Shown here one piece after another: positions 25,221 through 32,481 of a stretch of 64,000 nucleotides of DNA. Source of the stretch: a virus; IMG/VR virus record IMGVR_UViG_3300042878_001826, positions 62,001 through 126,000 of that record. One strand, written 5' to 3'. Each line of letters starts with the position of its first letter. Within the stretch, counting starts at the first letter, position 1. The translations under genes and the position numbers were made by a program. The notes under the pieces were generated by a model. It worked only from the letters and a program-made list of their open reading frames with translations. It did not search any database and had not been told where the DNA came from.

Positions 25221-27005
25221 ATGATATCAAAATATAATAACTTTATTTTAGAAAAAGCTTTAAACGAGTCTACTTTATATGTTTCTCCTGAGATACTTAA
25301 AAGGCTACAAAAGATTGGTAGTGAAATATCAAGAGATTTAATAAATCAGTTAGGACAGGATATAAAGCCAGATGCAACATTCTTGGACGAAAGTGATAAA
25401 GAAGGTGAACTTACTTTCATCACGATAAGAAATGCAATCAAAAAACTAAGTGATATATATCATGGTGATCCAGATTTCGTTAAGAGTATTGGGGAGCCAG
25501 CAGTTGATACTTTTGCAATAAATATTTCAACCATGTTAAAGAACAACGAACCTGATTTCTGGACTCAATCAAGAAATCCTATAAAGATAGGTAGATTCAT
25601 AAGACAGGTATTTCCAGGTAAATATTCAGATGTTGATATTGAGAAGTTTGTTAACGCATTCAAAAGCTCCGATGAAAAGGATCTACAGAAGTTCATTCTA
25701 GTAGAAGGAGAAGATATTGCAAAATACTATTGGCACGAAAACTATAAAGAGATGGCAGGAGACTTAGGAAGATCTTGTATGGCAAGAAAGAAATTCTTCA
25801 ACATCTATACTCAAAATCCAGAAGTTTGTAGACTTTTAGTTCTTTTAGAAGATGACAAAGTGATAGGAAGGTCTCTTATATGGAAGTTAGATAGAAACAA
25901 CGGAGAAAGTGAGATTGAGTATTTCATGGATAGACAATATACCATAGAGCAATCAGATGTCATCAAGTTCACAAACTACGCAAAAGAAAACGGATGGGCA
26001 TATAAAACATACAACAACCACCATAGCTATTCAAACATAACCCATTTAGGAAGAGAGATGAACTGTGAGATAGTCGTAAAGATAGAAAAGAAGAATTATG
26101 ATGAGTATCCTTATATGGATACACTCAAAAGATTTAATCCAAAGACAGGAGAACTTTTCAACGATACGGATAAAGATGGAAATGAAGGTCAGTTTCTATT
26201 AGAAGATACTGATGGAGACTACACGGAAATAAAATCGGGAAAATGGTCTGAATATTATGATACAGAAATAGATGAAGATGATGCTGTATGGTCTAATGCA
26301 TATGGCGACTGGTTACCTGAGAACAGAGCAGTTCACATAGAAACAGGAAGAGGTAGAAGTAATACTGGATGGTTTCCAGAAGATGACGAAAACATCTACT
26401 ACTCGGAATGGGAAGATGAATATCTACACATAGACGACTGTAGATATTCTGAAGACAAAGACGAATACATACTGAGTAGAAATTCTATATCGGCTGCATA
26501 TAAAATATATGAAGATGGAAGTATAGAAACAAGCTGGTATCACCAAGACGACGACCATTGCATAGATATAGACAGAACGATGAGATGGTATGAAATACTA
26601 TCGGAAAAAAATTCTGATTGGGAAGATGTTTCTAGAATGAATCTAAAAATCACAGATAGATGGAGTACAGTATATAAAGAATTCTATCCTAAGATATTCA
26701 AAGTATTCTTATATAGAATGAAAAATTCAAAAGATAAAATCTATCTAAGCGTAAGAGATGCGAAGATACTTGGATTTGAATATGACAAAGATGATATGAT
26801 TGAGATAGATGACTTCGAATACCACAAGAGATTGAATGAAGCTTATGTAAATGATAAAAGTTTATTTGATACTTTAACAGAGAAATTGGAGAATGATCTT
26901 ATTCCGAATACAGAAAGAATCGCGGATGAAGGCGAAGAAGATATGAAACAAATGTATGTCAATAGGCTTCAAAGAGCTTGGGACAAAATGGGTTATGATA
27001 AATAA
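25221..27005 (+). CDS. Large N-terminally tagged protein, paralogue of the 56501 gene
   Basis: 594 aa. Begins 'MISKYNNFILEKALNES', the tag in which I-L-E is a good prohead-protease site. 'DIAKYYWHENYKEMAGDLGR' then 'SCMARKKFFNIYTQNPEVCR' and 'GRSLIWKLDRNNGESEIEYF' match the equivalent segments of the 385-aa protein at 56501-57658, so they share a ~200-residue core. The C-terminal half is acidic and Tyr/Trp/Asp-rich ('DDAVWSNAYGDWLPENRAVH'). No catalytic family recognised. Follows the adhesin by 10 bases; ends at a bidirectional terminator. Confidence 0.65.
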   Translation: MISKYNNFILEKALNESTLYVSPEILKRLQKIGSEISRDLINQLGQDIKPDATFLDESDKEGELTFITIRNAIKKLSDIYHGDPDFVKSIGEPAVDTFAINISTMLKNNEPDFWTQSRNPIKIGRFIRQVFPGKYSDVDIEKFVNAFKSSDEKDLQKFILVEGEDIAKYYWHENYKEMAGDLGRSCMARKKFFNIYTQNPEVCRLLVLLEDDKVIGRSLIWKLDRNNGESEIEYFMDRQYTIEQSDVIKFTNYAKENGWAYKTYNNHHSYSNITHLGREMNCEIVVKIEKKNYDEYPYMDTLKRFNPKTGELFNDTDKDGNEGQFLLEDTDGDYTEIKSGKWSEYYDTEIDEDDAVWSNAYGDWLPENRAVHIETGRGRSNTGWFPEDDENIYYSEWEDEYLHIDDCRYSEDKDEYILSRNSISAAYKIYEDGSIETSWYHQDDDHCIDIDRTMRWYEILSEKNSDWEDVSRMNLKITDRWSTVYKEFYPKIFKVFLYRMKNSKDKIYLSVRDAKILGFEYDKDDMIEIDDFEYHKRLNEAYVNDKSLFDTLTEKLENDLIPNTERIADEGEEDMKQMYVNRLQRAWDKMGYDK

Positions 27006-27008
27006 GAA

Positions 27009-27032
27009 AAGTCGAAGAGAAATCTTCGACTT
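27009..27032. terminator. Bidirectional terminator
   Basis: AAGTCGAAGA-GAAA-TCTTCGACTT then T5, between convergent genes ending at 27005 and 27039. Confidence 0.85.
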
Positions 27033-27038
27033 TTTGAT

Positions 27039-27755
27039 TTATTTGGTGGCTACTAATACTTTTACTCTTGGAAACTTCGTGCTGAATATTCTATGGTATC
27101 CATCAATCACTCGCCATTTGTCTCCAGACTTCTTTACAATCCCTCTGATACCATTGTAGTTTTTATCAGAATAAAAATCTAAGTCTTTTTTCATTACTTT
27201 ATCTAAATGCTTTTCGGTACCGAATATGATGTCGTCTTTATCGATTGTAATAGATTCGTAGTTTGAATCTGTAATCTCTGGAAGAATCTTACCGTATTCT
27301 ACTTTCAAAAGATACTCAATCTTTTCTTTTAAACTAGGTAATGAAAATACAGTCATAAGCTCTTCTTCAATCTTGTCTGCAATAGATTCTTTTATTCTGA
27401 CATCGTTTACTTCTTGTCCATAGTACCCACCTTCAACTTCAATATCCCAGTTATCAGATTCCCATATTTTATAGGATCTAATAATTCTATCAATCGTATA
27501 GATGTCTATGTCTTTTCCAATACCATAAAGAACTTCGTTGATTGTGTTGTTTCTATTAGCAGCCTTTCCTTCTTCGAAAAATTCGTCGTATATTTTTTTG
27601 ACTATTAAAGATACATCAACAGACTCAACAGACTCATTATGAATACTACCACATCTACATATACCTTCTTCATCACACCCATAATTTTCACAATCATAAG
27701 TATAGCTATAGTCTACGTAAACACCGTTGTATTGAAATTTTATGTCTTTGAGCAT
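27039..27755 (-). CDS. ParB/sulfiredoxin-like domain protein with Cys cluster
   Basis: 238 aa. The C-terminal 'IRGIVKKSGDKWRVIDGYHR' is the ParB/Srx-fold nucleotide-binding strand-turn (x-V-I-D-G-x-H-R), followed by 'VLVATK'. Near the N-terminus 'CENYGCDEEGICRCGSI' holds five Cys in 15 residues, a likely zinc or Fe-S site. Middle is helical. ParB-like domains in phages occur in DNA-modifying or nuclease-type proteins, but the function here is unproven. Overlaps the next upstream gene by 16 bases. Confidence 0.6.
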   Translation of the reverse strand: MLKDIKFQYNGVYVDYSYTYDCENYGCDEEGICRCGSIHNESVESVDVSLIVKKIYDEFFEEGKAANRNNTINEVLYGIGKDIDIYTIDRIIRSYKIWESDNWDIEVEGGYYGQEVNDVRIKESIADKIEEELMTVFSLPSLKEKIEYLLKVEYGKILPEITDSNYESITIDKDDIIFGTEKHLDKVMKKDLDFYSDKNYNGIRGIVKKSGDKWRVIDGYHRIFSTKFPRVKVLVATK

Positions 27756-28045
27756 CTTCTTCTTAGTTTATATTTTCTACCCTCTATTGTTTTGTAGCCA
27801 TAAAACTTACCGTCTCTCATAGAGATATAGATTTCTTTGAGTATGTTTCCTGAAAGGTCGTGCCAGCCAGAATGAACCAGTTCTTCCTCACAGAATGGAT
27901 ACCATTGATTCAGTCTGTTGACTTTTCTCTTACCATCAACATTGATTGGATTATCTAAATAAAGAAACTTAGAATCACCAAGATTCTCGTTCTTCTTATA
28001 CATCATCTTTATTCTTGAAACAAGGTGTGCCTTTATGAAATTCAT
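27740..28045 (-). CDS. Hypothetical basic protein
   Basis: 101 aa, basic, ends 'KYKLRRRCSKT'. 'NQWYPFCEEELVHSGWHDLSGN' suggests a small beta domain. Start overlaps the cREC gene by 4 bases. No family recognised. Confidence 0.6.
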   Translation of the reverse strand: MNFIKAHLVSRIKMMYKKNENLGDSKFLYLDNPINVDGKRKVNRLNQWYPFCEEELVHSGWHDLSGNILKEIYISMRDGKFYGYKTIEGRKYKLRRRCSKT

Positions 28046-28461
28046 ACTGCTTGCCCGTTTACGACTCCTTTGTGGTATCCTCTGAAGTCTGGATAGGTAA
28101 TACCTTCTACTTTGTCTAAGTAGTTGGTGATTGCCCCAATGATGTTTTGACGACCATTAGTATTGTCAGAGTGAACGTACCAGCTTTTAGGAAATGATTT
28201 GTCATTATCTAAGCAGTATCCGATTACATAGTCGACTGCATTTTTTCCCGTCATTTCGTTTCCGTCCGCGTCAAAGCAAGCCAAGTCGTGGTCGAAAGAG
28301 ATCAAGTCAATGTCGTCGAATTTCGCGTTTACAACGTCTACAAAGTCGTCGTAGGTTCTAACAATAGTCCAGTCAGAATCTTTGGAATAAGCTACTCCTA
28401 ACCCTTTAGAAGAGTTGTGTGCCATGTTCGCGGATCTGATGTCGTCTAAAAATAAGTTCAT
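28042..28461 (-). CDS. Cyclic-phosphate-processing receiver-like (cREC) protein
   Basis: 139 aa. 'MNLFLDDIRSA' (Asp6, Asp7), 'WTIVRTYDDFVDVV', 'IDLISFDHDLA' and 'WYVHSDNTNGRQNIIGAI' match the cREC family of receiver-derived domains that occur with RNA-repair enzymes and are thought to process cyclic phosphates. Length fits the isolated domain. Other RNA-end-processing genes are scattered elsewhere in this window. Confidence 0.7.
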   Translation of the reverse strand: MNLFLDDIRSANMAHNSSKGLGVAYSKDSDWTIVRTYDDFVDVVNAKFDDIDLISFDHDLACFDADGNEMTGKNAVDYVIGYCLDNDKSFPKSWYVHSDNTNGRQNIIGAITNYLDKVEGITYPDFRGYHKGVVNGQAV

Positions 28462-28462
28462 T

Positions 28463-28633
28463 TTAGTCTAAGTAAATGTCTAAGTATTCAGTGAAGCAAT
28501 AGTCTAATAGTACGCCTTGGTACATCAGCTGTTCGTATTCAAAAAGGTTATCACACTTTGACAATCTGTCGATGATGAAGTTCGCGTAGATTTGTCCAAA
28601 GTATTGAGCGATTTGTTTTAGTTTATTTTTCAT
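28463..28633 (-). CDS. Small hypothetical protein
   Basis: 56 aa, helical and aromatic ('MKNKLKQIAQYFGQIYANF'). Start set at 28633, where ATGA overlaps the previous gene's stop. No function recognised. Confidence 0.55.
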   Translation of the reverse strand: MKNKLKQIAQYFGQIYANFIIDRLSKCDNLFEYEQLMYQGVLLDYCFTEYLDIYLD

Positions 28634-28884
28634 TGTTCGTTTTTTAAAAGTTCTTCTAATTGATTGATAGTTATTACAGACTCTACGTTTGTTAGGTTCT
28701 GCTCGCCTAGTGGTCTTGAAAGCTGAGATTTTAACCAAGTCTCTCTAGTACTATTCTTAATCTGCGTTGCCTTTTCAAAGGAAGTTGGATCGGAAGATAC
28801 AATGTCCCATTCTTTTTTCCCAAAGTTTTCGCTAAACGGATCTGTTTCGGTCCAGCTGCAGATAACAACATATATATTTTCCAT
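28630..28884 (-). CDS. Hypothetical protein
   Basis: 84 aa. 'NIYVVICSWTETDPFSENFG' and 'KEWDIVSSDPTSFEKATQIK' suggest a small alpha/beta domain. First gene of the transcript that starts at the TATCTTTG box at 28901. No family recognised. Confidence 0.6.
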   Translation of the reverse strand: MENIYVVICSWTETDPFSENFGKKEWDIVSSDPTSFEKATQIKNSTRETWLKSQLSRPLGEQNLTNVESVITINQLEELLKNEQ

Positions 28885-28900
28885 AGTGTTTTATTTTAAA

Positions 28901-28908
28901 CAAAGATA
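28901..28908 (-). promoter_or_regulatory. Bacteroidota-type -7 box TATCTTTG
   Basis: Minus-strand TATCTTTG, 16 bases before the ATG at 28884. Confidence 0.6.
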
Positions 28909-28919
28909 AGGAATGTTTG

Positions 28920-29372
28920 CTAGTTTTGAAAGTTTCTAAGAAATTTCTTTTCGACTGGTCTCAAACCATCCATTCCGCACTGTCCGATTCTGTCCAGAAC
29001 GAGGTCCATGTCGAGGTTGTCGTAGATCCATTGGTCGAGCTTGGCCTTGTACGTGTTCCATCTGAAACGGTTTAAGGCGTTCACGAATGGCTTAAGCGAG
29101 CTTTCGACACAGAGCTTGTTGTCCAGAACTCTTTCTGAAACATCTTCTGTTGTGTGCTCGATAAGGTTGTTGTCCAATATCTTAGAATACTTCTCTATGT
29201 CTAACGGAGAGAATATAAGATAAAGAGTATAACGTTCCTTGTCGTTGAAGTCAAAGAACGAATCCGGGTTCATAGAAGATATAGCAAGTTTCTCTTGCTC
29301 GGAAAACCTTTCGTAGTCTTTGTCAAGCTCGAAAGAGGATTTGTTGAATTCTATTTTGTATACTCTGTTCAT
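28920..29372 (-). CDS. Hypothetical protein with C-terminal helical motif
   Basis: 150 aa. The last 30 residues ('LDRIGQCGMDGLRPVEKKFL') match a short helix-turn-helix element (x-D-K-I-x-x-x-G-x-x-S-L-T-x-x-E) common at the end of Bacteroidota proteins. The rest is unrecognised. It follows the phage promoter motif at 29379-29389. Confidence 0.55.
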   Translation of the reverse strand: MNRVYKIEFNKSSFELDKDYERFSEQEKLAISSMNPDSFFDFNDKERYTLYLIFSPLDIEKYSKILDNNLIEHTTEDVSERVLDNKLCVESSLKPFVNALNRFRWNTYKAKLDQWIYDNLDMDLVLDRIGQCGMDGLRPVEKKFLRNFQN

Positions 29373-29378
29373 ATGGTA

Positions 29379-29389
29379 TATATATTAAA
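29379..29389 (-). promoter_or_regulatory. Phage motif TTTAATATATA
   Basis: Minus-strand TTTAATATATA, six bases before the ATG at 29372. Confidence 0.6.
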
Positions 29390-29411
29390 AACATGTAACA
29401 TCATGATATAC

Positions 29412-30065
29412 TTATAACTCTATAATATCATTATGTTCTTGTCCTAAGATTTCGAAAGATTTCCAATCATATCCTGATTGTCTAGAATCTTTTGTCAATG
29501 CCACATAGTAAATAGTGCCACCTAAATCTGCTTTTATTACTTTTGGTATAAGGTGATTCTTTACTTTCTTAAACTTCTCACAAAGTTTTTCGTTTACAGC
29601 TTCTTCGATTATACCAAATACATGACGATCAAAAACAGACTTCATCTTCTCTAATCTTCTAAGCTCTTCACCAAGCTCGAATTGTTTTTGTTTGCTTAAA
29701 ATAAAGTTTATCTTTTCTTCTCTTGCGAGAACTTTTTCTTTAGAGAAAGTAACTCTGTCAGTAGAGTAAGCCCATCCAAAATGTTCGTCTTTTCTTATAG
29801 AGTATTTATAAGTAATTCCATCTCTATCAAAATAGACTTGCATAGATCCTTTTTCACCTGGATTCATACTATCAATAGGTTCGACTTCATTGATTATCTT
29901 ATCGATGAAATCTGAAAAGTCTTTTCTTCTCCTATCCGCTCTTTCTTTTGCACGAAGATAAAGTTCATGTAGCTCTTTGAAGCTCCAAGTCTTTGGATCT
30001 CTATCGAATTTACATTCAAACTCCCATCTTCTCAAAAAGTTTACTCCCAGGTTTTTATTGTACAT
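29412..30065 (-). CDS. Hypothetical coiled-coil protein
   Basis: 217 aa with long charged helices ('ELYLRAKERADRRRKDFSDF', 'FELGEELRRLEKMKSVFD') flanking beta strands ('SMQVYFDRDGITYKYSIR', 'GGTIYYVAL'). Three bases from the upstream gene. No family recognised. Confidence 0.6.
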   Translation of the reverse strand: MYNKNLGVNFLRRWEFECKFDRDPKTWSFKELHELYLRAKERADRRRKDFSDFIDKIINEVEPIDSMNPGEKGSMQVYFDRDGITYKYSIRKDEHFGWAYSTDRVTFSKEKVLAREEKINFILSKQKQFELGEELRRLEKMKSVFDRHVFGIIEEAVNEKLCEKFKKVKNHLIPKVIKADLGGTIYYVALTKDSRQSGYDWKSFEILGQEHNDIIEL

Positions 30066-30068
30066 TGC

Positions 30069-30311
30069 TTATTTTTTTAAAGTCTCGTCAATCTTGATGT
30101 CTCTCTCAATCGCTTCTTTATTTTGATGATACCAAATTCTAAAGTCACATCCGTAGTAGATGAACTCTTTGATAGTTTTACCATCTTCTTCATATTCAGC
30201 ACAACAAGTTTGACCAAACATGAATCTACTAAAACTTTCTTTCCAGATATCCGGAATTTCAGAATCTTTGATGTCTCTACCTTCTTCGTATATTTCTTTT
30301 AGATTTTTCAT
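30069..30311 (-). CDS. Hypothetical protein
   Basis: 80 aa, acidic, with 'GQTCCAEYEEDGKTIKEFIY' holding a Cys pair. TATATTTG promoter box lies 19 bases upstream. No family recognised. Confidence 0.6.
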   Translation of the reverse strand: MKNLKEIYEEGRDIKDSEIPDIWKESFSRFMFGQTCCAEYEEDGKTIKEFIYYGCDFRIWYHQNKEAIERDIKIDETLKK

Positions 30312-30330
30312 GTACTTTTCTTTTAGTCTA

Positions 30331-30338
30331 CAAATATA
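30331..30338 (-). promoter_or_regulatory. Bacteroidota-type -7 box TATATTTG
   Basis: Minus-strand TATATTTG, 19 bases before the ATG at 30311. Confidence 0.6.
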
Positions 30339-30358
30339 CGGATTTTATTTCAAAGATA

Positions 30359-30961
30359 TTATCTTTTTATGAAATTGTCTAATATTATGAACGTGTCTCT
30401 TTTATTTTCTGGATGAAAAAGAAGTCCGTATCTTTTTTTAGAATCACTTAGTATTGCAGCAATCTTTCCGTTTATTGTTGCATGAACTTCAAATTCTTTA
30501 GGACAATCGATAGGATTATCGTTGAACGCAAACGAAACAGGAGTTGAATCTAAATCTATTCCTTCAAAAAGCCAATGTTCTTTTATGTTGCCTAATATAG
30601 ATTCTCCTATAGTAAGTTCAGTTCCACTATTTACCTTTGCACCATAGTGTATTGCCATGGTCTGCATACCAAAACATATACCTAATAAAGGACAGTCTAG
30701 TTTATCCATTGCCAACGCGGCCAAAGAATAGTCGTCTTTGTTTGCTCTATAGTCAGATCCGGTTGATATAGCACATAATATTTTTTCTGCACCCAAAATT
30801 TCATTTAGCTTCGCCACATCGTCCACTACAATGTGTTCGATATTCCTATCTTTTAGATAAAGAACTATGTTTTCTAAATACTTTTTTTCAGGTGGTTTAC
30901 TGTTATCTATTACTAACACCTTTCCTATATCAAAACTTTCAAATCTTTTTATCCATCTCAT
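30359..30961 (-). CDS. Class I glutamine amidotransferase (GuaA-type) with N-terminal tag
   Basis: 200 aa. After the tag 'MRWIKRFESFDIGK', 'KVLVIDNSKPPEKKYL' begins a class I GATase fold; 'CPLLGICFGMQTMAIHYGAK' contains the nucleophile Cys in GxCxGxQ, and 'YGLLFHPENK' the catalytic His-Glu. The closest pattern is the amidotransferase subunit of GMP synthase. It delivers ammonia from glutamine to a partner that is not in view. The tag suggests that, if the analogy holds, it is packaged in the head. Confidence 0.75.
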   Translation of the reverse strand: MRWIKRFESFDIGKVLVIDNSKPPEKKYLENIVLYLKDRNIEHIVVDDVAKLNEILGAEKILCAISTGSDYRANKDDYSLAALAMDKLDCPLLGICFGMQTMAIHYGAKVNSGTELTIGESILGNIKEHWLFEGIDLDSTPVSFAFNDNPIDCPKEFEVHATINGKIAAILSDSKKRYGLLFHPENKRDTFIILDNFIKR

Positions 30962-30989
30962 ATACTATATATTATTTATATGAAATAAA

Positions 30990-31009
30990 AAAAGAGCCGA
31001 AGCTCTTTT
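30990..31009 (-). terminator. Intrinsic terminator
   Basis: Read on the minus strand: AAAAGAGC-TTCG-GCTCTTTT followed by further T, just after the UVR-like gene's stop. UUCG-type tetraloop. Confidence 0.85.
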
Positions 31010-31166
31010 ATTTGTTTTCTTTTATTTGCTCTACACCGTAGAATATCATTAGTTCATCTATCCATCTTTTTATGATAGCCGCCTTTTCATATTCCTCAAT
31101 CTCTACTACATAATCTAATCTCATTTTTAAAAAGACTATATCGTATGGTAAATCTTCGTTTTTCAT
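31008..31166 (-). CDS. UVR-motif microprotein
   Basis: 52 aa. 'MRLDYVVEIEEYEKAAIIKR' followed by WIDEL fits the UVR helical hairpin (L-x6-AVxxExYExAAxxRDxI) found in UvrB/C, ClpC and McsA. Start at 31166 lies one base after the peptidase stop. A free UVR peptide could contact the phage or host ClpC, or UvrABC; this is inference. Confidence 0.55.
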   Translation of the reverse strand: MKNEDLPYDIVFLKMRLDYVVEIEEYEKAAIIKRWIDELMIFYGVEQIKENK

Positions 31167-31167
31167 T

Positions 31168-32391
31168 TTAGTCCCAAATATCGTCGCAGTATCCGTAGTT
31201 GTCTGCGTAGTCATTTACATTTTTACCTTTGTACTCTCCTAAGTCTCCACCATTTGAGTAGTCTAACTCTGGTAAGAACTCTAACAAATCGTTTCGAGTA
31301 CATTCAGTTTTGTGCTCACCATTTTTGTAGTAAGCAGTAAGGTTCATTCCATCCCACTCTACACTTATATATTCAATGTCAAGAGATTTCAACAAGTCTT
31401 CGATAAGAGATTTCTCATACTCTTTTCGGTCTTTACAAAGGTCTACTTTCACTACTTTTTTAGTAGTGGCATTTATTTCAATGTTAGAAACATAACCGTA
31501 CTTATTGTCGTAGAACCAGATTGGCTCTATTTTATCTACTGGTTTTCCCCAGTTAGAAGTTTTTGATCTACTGTAGTCGTAGTCGTATTCATCATCATCG
31601 TATCCACCTCGACTCCAACCACCGTAAGACCCGTAAGAAGATCCGTAAGATTTGTACTCTGTTGTTTTTGGGTCACGTTCTACCGGTAATGCGTTCCAAT
31701 CTACTTTCAAACAAGCTTCTGCAAGTTTAGTTAAGTGTTCAATATCTTGTTTCTCAGAAAATGTGTGCTCGTTTTGGTAACCTACTGATATGTTTGTACA
31801 CTCAGCATAGATACTTACAAACTGAACAGAGTCAGTTAAGATACCTGTGTCGTCATTTTCGTATTTGAAAGTAGAGTCTACATCGTTTAAAGCTTTTGCT
31901 AAAGCAGAACCGAATGTATCAGAGCAACATCTAGCACCACTTTGGTAAGTAATGATTGAGTTATTACCTCTACGGTCGAAAGATATTACTTTGTTGATAC
32001 CTTCAATCTTATTTTCTTTTTGAACAGTTGCAACTTTTCTAGAACCGATACAACCAACTTCTTCACCTAAGAAGAAGTAATAAAGTCCTGCTATGTTATT
32101 CTCAATCATATTAAGCATGATTGCAACACCAGCTTTATCATCTGCACCTAAGATAGATTTACCATCAGTTTTGATTATATTTCCTTCGAATACGTGAGTA
32201 ACATCCGTAAGTGCAGAAGTGGCAGTATCTAAGTGAGCAGTAAACATAACGTCGCTCTCACCTATTTTGATAAACAAGTTTCCGAACTCGTCAGCTTGAA
32301 GACCTTCACCTAAAAGTGGAAAGATCTCAGACTCAGTCCCGTGTGGGTATGTTCTGCTTGTCAATTCTAAAAACTTATCTTTAATATTCAT
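31168..32391 (-). CDS. M20-family zinc peptidase (peptidase T/M42-like)
   Basis: 407 aa. Start at 32391 is chosen because the promoter box TATCTTTG at 32414 lies upstream of it and inside any longer frame. 'FTAHLDTATSA' (His53-x-Asp55), 'LGADDKAGVAIML' and 'YFFLGEEVGCIGS' (Glu110-Glu111) are the metal and catalytic motifs of dinuclear-zinc M20/M42 exopeptidases; 'SFDRRGNN' and 'SVGYQNEHTFSE' supply the remaining ligands. A ~100-residue low-complexity tail (YGSSYGSYGGWSRGGYDDDEY) and an acidic C-terminus are added. Peptide or dipeptide substrate is inferred. Confidence 0.8.
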   Translation of the reverse strand: MNIKDKFLELTSRTYPHGTESEIFPLLGEGLQADEFGNLFIKIGESDVMFTAHLDTATSALTDVTHVFEGNIIKTDGKSILGADDKAGVAIMLNMIENNIAGLYYFFLGEEVGCIGSRKVATVQKENKIEGINKVISFDRRGNNSIITYQSGARCCSDTFGSALAKALNDVDSTFKYENDDTGILTDSVQFVSIYAECTNISVGYQNEHTFSEKQDIEHLTKLAEACLKVDWNALPVERDPKTTEYKSYGSSYGSYGGWSRGGYDDDEYDYDYSRSKTSNWGKPVDKIEPIWFYDNKYGYVSNIEINATTKKVVKVDLCKDRKEYEKSLIEDLLKSLDIEYISVEWDGMNLTAYYKNGEHKTECTRNDLLEFLPELDYSNGGDLGEYKGKNVNDYADNYGYCDDIWD

Positions 32392-32413
32392 CTTGCTTAT
32401 TTTATTTGTTTTA

Positions 32414-32421
32414 CAAAGATA
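32414..32421 (-). promoter_or_regulatory. Bacteroidota-type -7 box TATCTTTG
   Basis: Minus-strand TATCTTTG, 22 bases before the ATG at 32391; argues for that start. Confidence 0.65.
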
Positions 32422-32466
32422 TGGATAAATAAAGTTATTAACAAATATTTTAAATAGATTTTCTTT

Positions 32467-32477
32467 TTTAATATATA
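32467..32477 (+). promoter_or_regulatory. Phage motif TTTAATATATA
   Basis: Plus-strand TTTAATATATA, four bases before the ATG at 32482. Confidence 0.7.
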
Positions 32478-32481
32478 CTCT

